A stretch of 64,000 nt of DNA from Odiellus spinosus. Taxonomy: Eukaryota; Arthropoda; Arachnida; Opiliones; Phalangiidae. The translations under genes and the position numbers were made by a program. The notes beneath the pieces were generated by a model. It was not told the DNA's origin. It did not search any database and was given only the letters and a program-made list of their open reading frames with translations. This document shows positions 23,822 to 37,800 of the stretch, piece by piece. The stretch spans positions 18,918,565 through 18,982,564 of the forward strand of contig OY987228.1 in assembly GCA_963920705.1 (NCBI GenBank), in the 5' to 3' direction. Positions within the stretch are counted from its first letter, which is position 1, and each line of letters starts with the position of its first letter.

Positions 23822-25167
23822 TATAAGCCTTGCTCCTAATCCTATCCTCTACCATTTTAATAGATGGTCAGAATTGGGACAGACGGAGTTGGATGGTTTA
23901 GGTCTAAAAAAAACACAACTTTCTTGTCTCTCTAGATAGACAGTTCATGGTGTGAGAAGACGAAAAGTATAAGGATGATTTCATAGGTATTCCATTGTTT
24001 TAGGTACAGATACGAGCTCTTACTAGCACTAGATATATTATTTACAAAACTTGTACGCTTTCAAAAAGTCTAAAACGCCAAATACGAATTATAATCTCTG
24101 ATACCCATTGTAATAATTATACAAGTTTCTTTGTTTTTAAGTACACTTGAACGAGTAACCCTGTTGAACCCTTTTTAAAGGTCAACTCCGATATATAACA
24201 AATGTTTCGTAAACTTTAAAATCTTCGTCAACTTTCCATAATTCTATAATTTTCATTTTTATAATTCAATTTTTCAAATTTCTTTTTCTCTTTAATTCTA
24301 ATATACGTGTTTTTTTATTGTTAAAAGCCATGAGTGAATTCAACCAAGCCTGTTCTTTTATTTTCCGAAAATATTCAATCTTTAGAGATCCAGACTTCCG
24401 ATTATAAGCAATACACTTTCTTAAGCTTGGTTGGAACACTTTTAAAACGCTTAATACACAAAATTCGACAATTTGAGGCAATTTCGGTTATTCACGAAAA
24501 GACAAAAGATACTATACAACGGTTTTAAGGAAACCAACCCCTTCATCTTTGTACATATTGCTTCAAAACGTCGAATATAATGTAGGATATGTATCGAAAC
24601 TACAGATTAGAGGTCGGTGATCGGTTCGTTAAACCGTTTCAAATGGTTAACCAAGTACGCAAATGTCTTTAAAATAAAATTAATGGCGAAAACATTAGTC
24701 TAAACAAAAAAAAAAACTCCACCGAATAAAAAATGATAAATGATTTTATTTAAATTCTAAAATTATTAATTTTTATTAATATTTTATTGCAAATTTCGAT
24801 TCGCCATTTAGCATTTGAAAAATAATTAAATTTAATTAAATTTTTGACTATAAAAAAGTTATTCGTAATTAAAAGTAGCAGACAATAGGTAAAACAATAT
24901 GGCCAAAGTATCTACGTATTTTTATTTAGCAGAATAGTCGCTATGACGTAACAGGGTAATCTGGAACCAACTCTGAGCAACCGGAATGGTTATAACGCCA
25001 TCACTCACTATTTGTAGTTCCGTTACTATATCAAGCGTTTAAAGGGAAACCACAGACTCTGCTTATAACAAGTTATTTTTTATCGATTTGGACTGTAAAA
25101 ACTAAATCAAAAATCAAAGTCGGGAGTTAGACTCGATCGTTAAGCCTAAGTCCGTCGTGAAGACAAT
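23822..25167. other. Non-coding stretch
   Basis: No gene supported. Overlapping opposite-strand open frames at 24,266-24,528 are chance openings in AT-rich DNA. Confidence 0.45.
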
Positions 25168-25350
25168 AGCTACGTTCACACTTGACACTTTGGAACCGTT
25201 TTCAAACCGTTTCGAGTCCTCAAATCGTCTTTTTAAGATATTAATTTGGTTTCTTGATCAAAGGCCTACACGGATGACCCCAAAATTTTATAATTTAACC
25301 TTTCCAAAACGGTTTAAAACGGTTTCAAAGTCTCTAGTGTGAACGCAGCT
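25168..25350. mobile_element. Foldback element, GTTCACACT family, copy 1
   Basis: The left end AGCTACGTTCACACTTGACA mirrors the right end (TCTCTAGTGTGAACGCAGCT). The inner part repeats AAACGGTTT-like motifs in both directions. 183 bp, non-coding. A related element is at 26,877. Confidence 0.65.
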
Positions 25351-25880
25351 GTTTTAGATTGGAAAAATTCTCGAAATCGATTAAAAATAACTTGTATCTA
25401 GTCTAGTATCAATTTAAATAAAGTATTTGGCTTTATTAGAAGAAATATTTCAGAACACATCATCTTACTTTTCCGTTTCTTTGGTTCTTTTAAAAACTAT
25501 TTATTTCATATATGATTATTTAAACATTTAATATTATCATAAAACTATAATTTGTTTATTATTTTTTATGTTTTTTTTAATATGGTTTCCGACGAAAACT
25601 CTTCCCCACAATGATTATACAAAAATAACGCTATATTTACAAATCGGGGGGCGTATTATGGCCTAATGGGAATAATTTTAGCTTATTTTCGCCGTATACT
25701 TGCGTATTTTCAGCTTGCCAATTTGTTCGCTTTTGTTTTTTATCGTTTTACTTTGAAGTCCATTCTAATCGGCGCTCGCCAGAAAAGTTTGATATTATTA
25801 CGTTTTACGCGCTATAGAAAAATACTCGCGTGCCTCTCACCGCCCCCTATTCTCAGTTCATCGAGTAAAATATTGAATTT

Positions 25881-28800
25881 TTACAGAAGAACGCATTTAT
25901 TGTCTTGGGGCCGAGGGATTTCGGATTCTTCGGTTAGTTTGGTAGTGCTGGACTTCCGTCGAATAGTCCAAGCGGGTAGCGAACCGAAGGAACTCAATCT
26001 TCGACTTAAACGCCTGGAGGTTGGTCTTCTAGCCGCGGCTTCGGCGGCAGCGGCTTCCTCCATGGCTTTGGCTTGTTGTAATAGTTGGATAAAAAGTTGG
26101 CTGACGTTGACGTTATATTTGGCGCTCGTCTCGATGTAACAGCAACGGAGTAACATTTCGTTGGATGTCTGTTGCACCAATTCTTCCGAAACTTGCCGCT
26201 CCGTTACCAGGTCGCTCTTGTTTCCGACCAATATCAACGGAACTTGGGTACCTGATATTATACGTAAAAAAAACTGAAGTATAATTATTAACGTAACATT
26301 GTCTATACTCTTACCCCGGGAAATTTCACGTCAAAATGTATTTCTTAATGAAAATGTCAAAAATATATATATATGACGCAGTTTATTTCTAGAACTTAAT
26401 GAAAAAGACCGCGAAAGCAAAATTATCACGTGCCAGAACGCGCGATAGCTGAAGACCATATAGTGATGACGTAGTATTTGCGGGAAACTTTGATTTTAAA
26501 AATATAGAATCACTGTTCTTTCATAGTTTCAAGATATTAAAATCGGCTTAGCTTTGTATATGATGGGATTTTAAACCAATTCGTAAACATAATACGAATA
26601 AGTTTATTATCGTTAAACAGAGTGAAATTAATTAAGGTTAGGTTAGTCAATGGTTATCGCTTTTTAATTTAGTAATCTCACGCTGACATGGGGTGTTGAG
26701 AAATATGCCTACCCTCCCAGCAAGATGGATGGGTCATATCCCTTTGATTATATATATTATATTTGATTACACAACACTGGAATAGCTCGCAAAAAAGAAA
26801 ATTGAATTATTTTTCAATATATAAGTATTCAGAATCGTTTCGTCTTCTCTCTCTCTCTGTCTCAAAAGCTACGGTCACACTAGCGTTTCTTAATCAGTTT
26901 GAAACGGTAAAATCAAACCGATATTAAAATCTCCAGGAATCGTTTTAAGCGTCACGTGTTCACGCATTATCTTTATAAATCGACTTATCGTAGCTTCATT
27001 TATCGGTTGTTGAAAACGAATCGGTATAAAACTGGTTTCCGAAGCAGTTTCGAGAAATCGAATCAAATCGATTCCAGAAAATACGACTCCAGCTAAACGG
27101 TTTAAATCGACTTTAAAGGCATAGTACGAACGCGGCTTAAGAAAACGAAATGAAATTGAATAAAGCTTGTCGTGAGCTGGCAAATTCTAAAATTTCATTT
27201 GATTCGAATTTCGAAGAAGTATTATATAAAATCTTCGGGGACGAAACCGCGTATATGTTGGAGATAAATTTTAAAATGTCGCTATAGGTCAGACTATATA
27301 AATCGCGTTCATAAATTCTTAACAAACCCCGGCCCTTATCATCCTCCCATCTCTTCCTCCATTTCTCCGTCGTCATTCTTCGATCAACTATTTATAGGAT
27401 CAAAGGGTAAAACTACCGTCTTTTCAAAGCCCCGTGATGGGCTGGCGAGCTCTGCTGGATCGGGAACGAGACAGAACATACAGGCACATTCTCGCTATAC
27501 TCCCTTGACGAAGGGATCCAAGCTTTTTACTCTTGACTTATATACACGAATGTTATACGCTCCCTAAAGTCCTCCGGCCAAGACTAGCACTAGCTTTTCC
27601 CAGAGTAAAAGAGAAACTATACCACCGCATCACGATTAACCAAACCCTCTAGGGAATTAAAAAACGACCTTTACCTTATTGGAATTATTTTCCCGCGTAA
27701 TTACTCCCAGTATAAGATTATTTTTCCCGCGAAGTCAGGACTGGGGAATTGGTTGTCTACTTTTTAAGTATATATAGTAATTCGTACAATTGTTTAGAGC
27801 TATAAGTTATCTGGCTCAAAAGTAATCATTATATATAGAGTCCATTTACAAAACATGACGGAATAGGCTTATCTTATATAATTTAATGACGAATGGGTCC
27901 TTTCCTAATTAAATTTTATTCTATAAACGAGTCTATTAGGGATGACCGATTTATTGCGCAGCATACTCGGAAAATGATATATTTAAACCAAGTAGATTAA
28001 AGTGGATAGCCTGTTCGATAAAAGACATCAATGGACTGGAACACTTTTATAGATTGTTTTCATTTGGTCTAGATAAATCTCAAACATATAACCTTTAACC
28101 CTCTTCGCTTTACGTTCCATTCATTACGTACATTGTACGTACAATTTGAAAGACTAAAGGCACAATATTATATGTAAGTATATATAGGAATTGTTGTAGA
28201 TGTTCATTAAGTATACTCTTATCATTAAGGTTATCTATTAGTTTATTATTACTTCCATGTTACAGTGTCAGTATCCGATTTATTTATGAACCCGCGTTAT
28301 CTCTGTTATCAGCTTTTATACGTTTGTACAATAGACATATTGTTTTTTATCATTCATATACAACAACTTTTTTTTTTTTTTTTTTTCAAAATTAGAAATA
28401 TTTATAAGTACTTTCATGCTGGTCGTATCTTTGCGTTTTCCGTAGAGGCCTTCCATATCTGGATCTTGGTTGTAGTGTTGTGCTGTAATATGAACTTTGT
28501 GGAGCGGTTTCTATAGCTTCTGGATTTGTTGGACTTCTGGTTGCCGCTTCCCTGTGATGTGTACCTTGTGTCTGCACGTGATAATTTACTGGTGCTTCCG
28601 GCGTTCGTGGAGATGCATTTTCAGTTACTTCACTATTCGCTATGTTTATTTCTGGTTCTTCTCTGTGTAACGAACCCGGTTCTTTTCGTTGTTGACTAGG
28701 AGCGTCAGATTCTGAAACATTATTTGCTTTATTCTTGAGTTCAAGATTTCCTCGCGTTATGATTTTCGCTGGCCGCTGTCTGGTAAACTTGTCTTCGACT

Positions 28801-31800
28801 GAGTCCCATGGGTATCTCCTCTGCTTGTCGATTGTAGACGTTGTTTCGGCATTTGTACTTGACTTGACGTTTGTATTTAGTTTCCCTTGCTCGTTCTTGT
28901 AACGTGGGCGTAAATGAATTCTCGTTCTCCTGTAGGTTTTGCCTGTGTCCGTTTTTATTATATATGAATCTGGTGTAGAGGCATAGTTGATAATTCTTGC
29001 TGGGTACCATCTTCTTTTGTCTGCTTGATACCACACGGGCTCATCAATGTGTAGCTTCGGAAGTTGTTTACGAAATGTCCTGTTGGCTGTTTCTACCATC
29101 TTCTGTTCCCTTAATTTTAATCCCCGCATTATTTCATTCGTTGGAAAATTTGGTTGTAAGCTTTTGTTGTTTGTTGTTATTGCGGTGCGCAGCTTTCTTC
29201 CCATTAGCATTTCCGAAGGTGTTAGAAGATTTTCTATTGGGGTGACTCTATACTCCAGTAGTACGTCATTGATGTCTTTGCCGTCTAGATACGCTTTTGT
29301 CATCAGGTTCTTTAATGTTTGCACCATTCGTTCTGCCAGGCCATTGGTTTGCGGGTGATAAGGACTTGCCGTTATTTGTTTTACTCCCCACTCTCGGAGA
29401 AATGTTGTGAACATGTAGGATGAGAATGGTGGACCATTGTCAGATATAATGCTGTTTGGTATTCCATGGCGTGTGAACTGCTCAGTCATGAATCGTATCA
29501 CTGCTTCTGCGTTTGTCTGTTTAAGTTCTTTTACTTCCATGTATTTTGAGAAATAGTCGATCAGCAGGATATAATTCCTTGACTTCCATTTAAACAAGTC
29601 CGTTCCTAGTTTGTGCCATGGCAGGGTCGGGACCTCGAGTGGTTGTAGTGGAGTGTTGGTATTAGATACGTCTCGTTCACGGCACGTACTGCATGTTTTT
29701 ATGTATTCTGTTAGATCCAAAGACATTCCAGGCCAATAAACATTCACTCGAGCTTTGGCTACACATGCCGTGATGCCTTGATGTACGGCGTGAATCTTCG
29801 CCATTGTACTTCTTCGTAGTGTTGCCGGGACTATTAATCTATCCCCACGATACAGTAGACCGTTGTGTTCCGATATTTCTTCTTGTATTGGCCAGTAGGC
29901 TTGTACGTTCTGTGACCGAATCTTCGATCTATTTGAAGGCCATCCATATTTGATGTATTCTTTAACATGTTGTAAATCATGGTCTGCTTTCGTAGCCTGT
30001 TTAAATTGTAGGGTGCGATCTTCCGAGAGACTAACAAGGCTATAGACTGCTGCAGCGGTGCCTTCCATGAACTCTGTGGGCATTGTGGACTGGGGATTTG
30101 GTGCGCGCGATAGCGTGTCGGCTATGTATAACTGGCTGCCTGGTACGTATACTAGTACTGGATCATATCTTGCTAGTCGAAGTGTGAGACGTTGTAACCT
30201 CGGTGATAGTAAATGGAAGGGTTTCTTTATTACGGTGAGCAATGGCTTGTGATCTGTTTGGACTGTGATTGGCGCGGTTGCGACATAGTAATTGAAATGT
30301 TCACAAGCGTACAATATCCCCAAGAGCTCTTTTTCTATTTGTGCGTATCTTTGTTGCGTTGGGGTAAATGTCATGGACGCATATTCCACTGGTTTTCCTT
30401 CTTGTAAGAGGACTGCTCCTATACCATACTGGCTTGCATCTACTGATATTGTGTTGGGTAATGCCGGATCGAAGAAAGATAGAACTGGTGCTGTCGTGAT
30501 CGCCCTTTTTAGATCTTCGTACGCTGCTTGTCGTATTTCATCCCATTGAAAATGAATATCCTGCTTCATAATAGCTCTTAGTGGAGCGGATCGTTCTGCA
30601 TACGCTGGTATGAATCTTGAGAGAAAATTTACCATTCCGAGGAACCGTAAAAGTGCGGATTTGTCTTGGGGTGTTGGCAGCTCATTGATCACCCGCACTT
30701 TGGTAGGATCCGTGTTTACTCCGTTTGATGTTATGATGTTTCCCAGATATGTTATTTTCTGCACGGCTAGTTGCATTTTCTTTGAGTTGAACTTCAAACC
30801 GGTTTGGCGTGCTCGTTCCAATAGGTGGTATAGCGTCTCTAAGTGCGATTCTTTGTCTTTTCCATATATTAGGAAGTCGTCCGTGGATATACGTTTGTTT
30901 TCAATCCCTACAAAGGTCTCGTTCATTACTCTTTGGCAATATTCCGAGGCTGTGGCTATTCCGTATGGTAGTCTGGTAAATCGATATTTTCCAAATGGAG
31001 TGGCAAATGTGCATAAATGTGAACTTTCTGTTGTCAGTTCTATTTGCCAAAATGCACTTTTAGCGTCCAGTACGGAGAATATTTTCATTCCAGCCAGCTC
31101 TGCAAGTATTTCCTGTGATGTGGGCATCGGATAGTTTTCCCTTTTTAGGGCTTTGTTCAGATTTCGTGGATCTAGACAGATCCTGATTGAATCTTCTTCT
31201 TTTGGTGGCTGACCATCTTTACTGGGTTTCAGAACTACTACCATCGGATGTACCCACTCCGCGTGACCCGTTACTGGCACAATTACCCCAGCAGCTAGCA
31301 TTCGTTGGAGTTCGGCTTGAACCCTGGGTTGTAGTGGAATTGGTATTTTTCGTGGTAAAGCTATTGTAGGTGTGTAGCCGGGTTTCAGGTGCATTTCGTA
31401 GCGACCAGGTAGCTTGCCGACTGAGTCAAAAACGTCTGCATAGGATTCGATTAGCTCTCGTGGTGTTAGTTTGTTTATATCTTGTGGTCTTAAGTTTCGA
31501 TCCCCTTGAGTTGTAAAGCGTGTATTCATCGATTGTAGGTCGCTAGGTGACTTCCCGGTTGGATTGCTATGCTGTGCGTGTGTTCCTAGGGCATTGATTC
31601 TCGGGGTGAGCCAGTTGTGCGGAAGACGTGTTATAAGACCTAGTTGCTGTGATGCGGTTCCACCGATAATAGGAATGTGATCATTGACGGTGACGTAGAA
31701 TGTGGACTGTATTGTTGCCATCGTAGAAGCGCATTTGAGTCTCACCATCCCCTTTATATCGACTGTATGTCCGGAATATGCTTTGATGCTGTGTGATGGC

Positions 31801-34800
31801 CGTTGCAGCGGTGGTACATTCTGAAGTTGTGCATAGATTGATGCCGGGATAACGTTAACTTGTGATCCCGTGTCAATTTTAAATGAGGCTTCCATGTTTG
31901 CTATCATTAGCGGAGCTTGCCATGTCTGATCCTCTTCCGTGGTGATATTGTCGTTAGGGCTTGTTGCATTAATGGATAGCGAGTTTAAATATAAATATTG
32001 GTCGTCATTAGCTCTTCCCTCATCAGCAGCCGTTAGCGCGTAGGTGGCGTACGTGTTGTCCTGTGATTCGTCCTGTCGCAGTGGGTGTTGTGGTAGGTAT
32101 GTATTGAGTGAATGAATGGTTCGGCAAACTGAAGCCCAATGATTCGTTCCTCCACACGCACGGCACGTGGTACCAGCGGCTGGACATGGTTGTTGGTTAT
32201 GTGTCAGTCCACATCGTTGGCACTGCGCGTTGGAGTTGCTTCGAGATGTTGCGTACGAAGTGGATCTGGACCTGTGTCGATTCGAGGTGTTGCGCGGTTG
32301 TTGATATTGCGTACTGGAAGAGCGTCTGCGTTGCATCGTGTCGGCATATCGTGATGTGGTCCTATTGCGATTTTGATTTTGATATTGTCGCGCTCCTCTA
32401 TATTCTGATAAGGCATCGATGGCTGACGTAGCATTTGCTTCTTGACTTGTGAAGGCTGGTTTGTTCGGATTGATTTGTTGAGATTGAATCATTGACGTTT
32501 CCTCTGCTTGGGCGATGGAGACTGCTTCGGGTAGCTTGAGGTCCGATACTTTCAGCAGGCGGCGTCGTACTTCGGGATTATTCGTTCCTATTATTATTTG
32601 TGTTGCAATGAGCGAGTCTTTCAGTGTTCCAAATTCACAATTTCCCGCTATGGTCTGTATTTGCGTGAGATAGGCGTCAAAGGTTTGTTGCGGAGCTTGT
32701 TTGCAAGTAAACATGTTGTAGCGAGACATGTTGACGCTGAGATAGGGTTTGTAAAAGGCATCGAATGCGTCATATATTATTTGAAGCGTACGCGTTGCTT
32801 CAACTGTCGTAAACGGTAAGGTTTTGTAAATTCGATATCCCTCTGTACCCAGTACATGAAGGAAGACGTTGCGTTGATGCGAGTCTGCTTCTTCTGTTAG
32901 TTTACTTGCTGCAGCATACAGTTGGAAACGCTCCTTGAACATGGCCCACGCCTCGGCTGGGTTAGAACCTGGTACGAAAGGATCTGGACTTTTAAATGAA
33001 GTAGCCATAGTTGCTGTTCGTGGTGGTCGACGTCGGAGTTTTCTTGATCGTTGGTGATTACCCCACTTCTGGCACCATGTTGTAGATGTTCATTAAGTAT
33101 ACTCTTATCATTAAGGTTATCTATTAGTTTATTATTACTTCCATGTTACAGTGTCAGTATCCGATTTATTTATGAACCCGCGTTATCTCTGTTATCAGCT
33201 TTTATACGTTTGTACAATAGACATATTGTTTTTTATCATTCATATACAACAGGAATGAAGGACGGACATAAAAAATAGTTAGGAAAACTTATCGTCATTC
33301 CGTTCGCGAAGTTGTCGTTTGATTCTTAACCCTGACGAAAAAAAGAAGAGTAGGAGACGATAAATGTAGGTCACGCCTCGACTTTTTTTCGTTTCTTATA
33401 CGAAATTCTACTATTCCTTATACCATCTTACCCTTGGGTAACGCGGGGCCCCGAATTCTTATAGCAGATATCGATAAAACTAAGAGGAGAATCCTATAAA
33501 AGGGGGATATGACCCATCAGGGTCTGGAGGAAGCTAGTAAAGGTTACGTCGCTAGTGAGTCGTTGACGCATAATAGCGGAAGAGGCCCGTAAGAGAGATA
33601 AGTCGACCTTCCTGACTTTTTTTTAGTCATTGATCATGATCCACGCCCCCTCCCCCACTGATGACGCGTGACTTATCGTCGGAGCCCCACTTTAAGGAGT
33701 TGTCGCGAAAAAAGTCGCGAAAGTCTTAGGCTTGATTAGCGGGGATTTAGAAGAATGTCCTAAACAAACCCAACCTTACCAAAGACAGAAAGGTATTTTC
33801 TCAGTCTTACCACGAACCAATTTTAAGTATCGTGGATAATCAGTATATACATTAGCAGAAGGAAATAACAGGGAGACACTTCCCTATGACTTACTTCGCT
33901 ATGTGTCGTGGGGATTTTAATAAGCCAAAGAAGGGGAGGTCTTTTGATTCGTTGGAAGTTCTACTTTTAAAATTGAATGCCAAAATCATATTTCCGATTT
34001 TTTATATGTTCTTTTCGTATTTTTAGAAGCACAATCAACTTAATTTTCCTCTTCAAACTCCCTTTAATAAATTTGCTGTGATTCTGGCGCTGGTTTTCCC
34101 GCCTTTACTTAGATTGGACATACCCTTAATTGCTACAATTGCCTAGATTAGTATTTCCCTATTCCTATTATCTTCTTGGATACTTTCGCTGAAATATCCA
34201 TCTTTCTCTTTGTATCTTTGATAAGAACGTTACCACCCATCAGTCTCGTCGTTAGACGCGTCAAGGGATCCTATTCACGCACGATAGAGATTAAGGATTA
34301 TTTTTGTTTTTCTTCTTCTTTTTTTCCCGCTAATAGAGGTACTGTATATGGGGCTTATGATTAGGTTACATTTCCCCGAAATATTTTTTTCTGGTTCCGC
34401 GAAGACGTAATTCCTCCTGGCTTACGTATATAACGCGGTCATCAAAGCGACTTTTTCGCGGGGACTCAGCCGATAACTTTAAAATTAAGGGCCAAGTACT
34501 TAAGCTGACGCGAACTTACCTCTAATTCGAGCGATCAATTCCCATAGTTGTACCGCTTCGTGAAAAGACTGTATGCTATCCACCGAAAATACCAGTACAA
34601 AACCTCTGCCCGATCGAATGCTTAGCTCACGCATCGCCGGGAAATGATGACTACCAGCAGTGTCCAGTATTTCAACCGTATGAAATATACCATCTAGATT
34701 GAAAAGAAAATATTTAATTATATACCTTCCTGTAACTTTTTTAAAAGAGATTAGGACTAATCTCGTGGTAATAGAAGTTTCTTTGTATTTTATCTATGAC

Positions 34801-37800
34801 TGTTATAAATTAACAACTATCCTAATAGATAAAAATTAATAACAAAACGCCCTCTAATGGCAGAAAGTGGCAAAAGTAGTAACTAAAAAAATACTGGCAA
34901 GACTGAGGGAAATTATTAGTTTTTGGGCTAGCATTGGCGTCCCCCTTAGGTGCAAACGGAAACTAGCCATAGTAACCCGAGCTTGGTATTGGCTCTACGA
35001 TATCTTACTCTCTCTAAGAGAGAGGAAAATTGAAAATTCCGATTCCCTCGATATTTCTCCCATCCAGCCCCACTCGCTGTATAGATCTGTTACGGAAGCT
35101 ACTTCCTATGTCTATCATTACAGACCATTGTAAGGATGGTCTTCATATTCCTCTTGCTTTTATCTTTTTCATACTTTTAAAATTGAAAATACGACACCTT
35201 TGAGTATATAGGCGCCTTTTTAAGAAATTTCACCCAGAGACGTGATATCAAACTAGATAATCGACTCTTGGTTCTATATTAGCCACGCGACCGGATCGTG
35301 ATGACGTAAGAAGGTCAGCGATTACTTAATTCGAAAATTTCTAAAAGACGATTCCAACGATAATGTAATAAAAAGTATAATTAAATACATCCGATCATCA
35401 TATTAATATATATTAGATTTCACCCCTCTGGTTTGGTCAAAATCAATAATTCGTTTGGAAAGCATCGTATATATACTAGTCACGTGACATATAGCGAGCA
35501 ACAGGCTATAGCTGAAATTCTGACGAATAATGTAGGATTTCTTTTATGTATACAACACCCGATATTGGAACCCTTATTCTCACTGACGTCATAACAGTCC
35601 TCTGACGCAAATTATTAATCTTACACAACGTTTTATTTTCTTATTATTTTTTCCTTTGACAGTGCGTGTTACCCACAATAGAAAACACTAAATAAATCGT
35701 TTCATATTTTGTTAGCGCCACTTCTGGTTTTATATGAAATATTTAAAAATGCTCTTTCATGTATAAAGAGCGTATCTATAATTCGCAATGAAACCTACGC
35801 GAAAAAATTTTTTCAGGGACTAGTTCTTAGAATAAAAAGTTTTCAATTGGCTACTCTATTAAAAAAACGTTTTCCATTAGCTATACTCTTAAAATACAGA
35901 GTTTTCTATCGGACTACTCTTTAAAAACTAAAGTTTTTAAACGGTTTTTACGCGAATAAATTTAGTAATTAACTCTTAAGCCTAGTTTGAAACTTTTTTC
36001 AAACGTTAATCTCGTGATTGGCCGGAGACTTTTAACGGCGAAATTTTAAACTCTTCACATGTTAAAAGCTTTAGCTTTCGATTTTCCAAGAGAAGCTTGT
36101 ATCAAATTCATTTAGATATCCGCTTCTCTGTCACTCGAAGCCTGTTAACGTGGGTTAAACGAAAAGCTTGAATTAAGCATCACCTTTGTTTTAACGCAAA
36201 ATCTCTATTGAAAACGCGCCTTTACGGCTATCACCGTACAATTCGAATTAGTCTAACGTGAAAAGGTGAATTCCTCATTGTGTCAATAGCCGGTATGAAA
36301 GAGCCCTTTAGATATTTGATACTCGAGCTTTGTATTCTCTCTGTTAATACGCAGTAACGGAATCCTAAGACTACCCTTCGTATAAGGCATGTATACCTAA
36401 TTCTAAGCCTTAACCAGCGTGCCAAAGGAAACTTTGAAAATGTGGTACACTATACCCGACATTATCCTGACATATATGTATGCTTCCTTCGTAGAGAGAT
36501 TGGGGTTCGATAGAGAAGCCAAGCTTTTGTTATAACACGTACCTATAAAATACCTAGAAAACTATACTTAGAATATACAGTTTGGGTTGTGGGTTAGAAG
36601 GAGATGCATGCTGTAATAATACAACGAGCGCTAAAGGTATATAAACATATTTATATATAGATATATTTCACATATTTATACAATCACAGAATGGTGATTG
36701 GAATACCCATATAGTACCTTTTAGCCGAGTTCTTTCTAAACTTCTGGGAAATCGATACGCGAGGTTTCTTTACCCAAGAAAGGTGAAACCGAATAACTTT
36801 GATTAAAGGATTGATTATTAATTTATGCTACAAATTTTTCCTGTTCAAATAACGGTCCATTTAAACAAGGAACCTGTACGTAGTATCAGAAACGAGGGAG
36901 ACATGTTGGGCGTCGTTTCGAATGGGCCATGCGCAGTAGAATTTATTTTATTCGGAAAGTGAACACAATGAATTTTTTTCTGTTCTATTTTTGCTCGGTA
37001 AATAAACGGCAACTAGTTCTCACCACTTACCTTTCAAGAGAAGTTTTCAAAATTAGACTCGTATAAAGATCTTGCAAACTTCCCTTGAAGAATAGAAGTG
37101 TTAGAATTTACGAGGGAACTCACCCTAGAGAAAATCCAAGTGTTTTTTTAAGCCAGAAGCCGATGAAACCCTCCTTTGAAGTCTATTACTCCCGGGTCTT
37201 GTCTACCCCTCTCTGTATGGGTTAGTTTCAAAAAGCGCGATTCGTACGCCTCCTAACGGTAGATATTTTCGGAGCGGGAGGTCGTCGAGCGAATATCTCT
37301 AGCAGCCTTGGAGTTCCTAAAAAAAACGTCGTCATTTGTGGAGAGAGAGAATTTCCAATTTTCCGTAGACAGGGGGTATGAAGTAGGACCCCTCCGATCT
37401 CGTAAAATTGGGAATCTTACCCATACAGAGAGGAGCGCTATACGGAACATTAGAGTAGTAGACTTCAAAGGAGGGTTTCATCGGCTTCTGTTTAAAACTA
37501 TGACAGATAAACCCCTCCCTCCCCTTTTATAAACGCCATATATTGTACAGTTTTGGGGAAAACCATCCCCATATAAGTTAAATTTAAGTTTATCCGTTTT
37601 ATTTATCGATTACCGCGGAAATCAAAAATACCTGTCACTATGAAAGATTTTGAAGGTTATAAATATAATATATAAAAACCTTTTCCAGCGTTATCGCTTT
37701 CTCGTAAAATTTAGACAGATTTTTAATGACGGTTGAGTTTGATGTGTGGATTTTAGAGGAAAGAAATGGGAGGAGGAAGATTCTGGTAGGTAATAGACGA

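Larger units (their letters stand above)
28192..33251 (-). mobile_element. Complete Ty3/gypsy LTR retrotransposon
   Basis: 5,060 bp, oriented on the minus strand. Two 174-bp LTRs (28,192-28,365 and 33,078-33,251) look identical base for base. GGAAT is duplicated on both sides (28,187-28,191 and 33,252-33,256). A primer-binding site (TGGTGCCAGAAGTGGGG, 33,077-33,061) abuts the 5' LTR, and a polypurine tract (G, about 19 A, G) at 28,387-28,366 abuts the 3' LTR. Between them lies one gag-pol frame. There is no envelope-like frame. Identical LTRs and an intact frame imply recent insertion and possibly current activity. It sits in the sense orientation in intron 3 of the Ras-like gene. Confidence 0.97.

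Noticed and set aside
28997-32819. Many plus-strand open frames of 60-174 codons
   Set aside because: Antisense shadows of the Ty3 gag-pol frame.
34867-35133. 88-codon open frame
   Set aside because: No family signature and no splice context in a repeat-rich intron.
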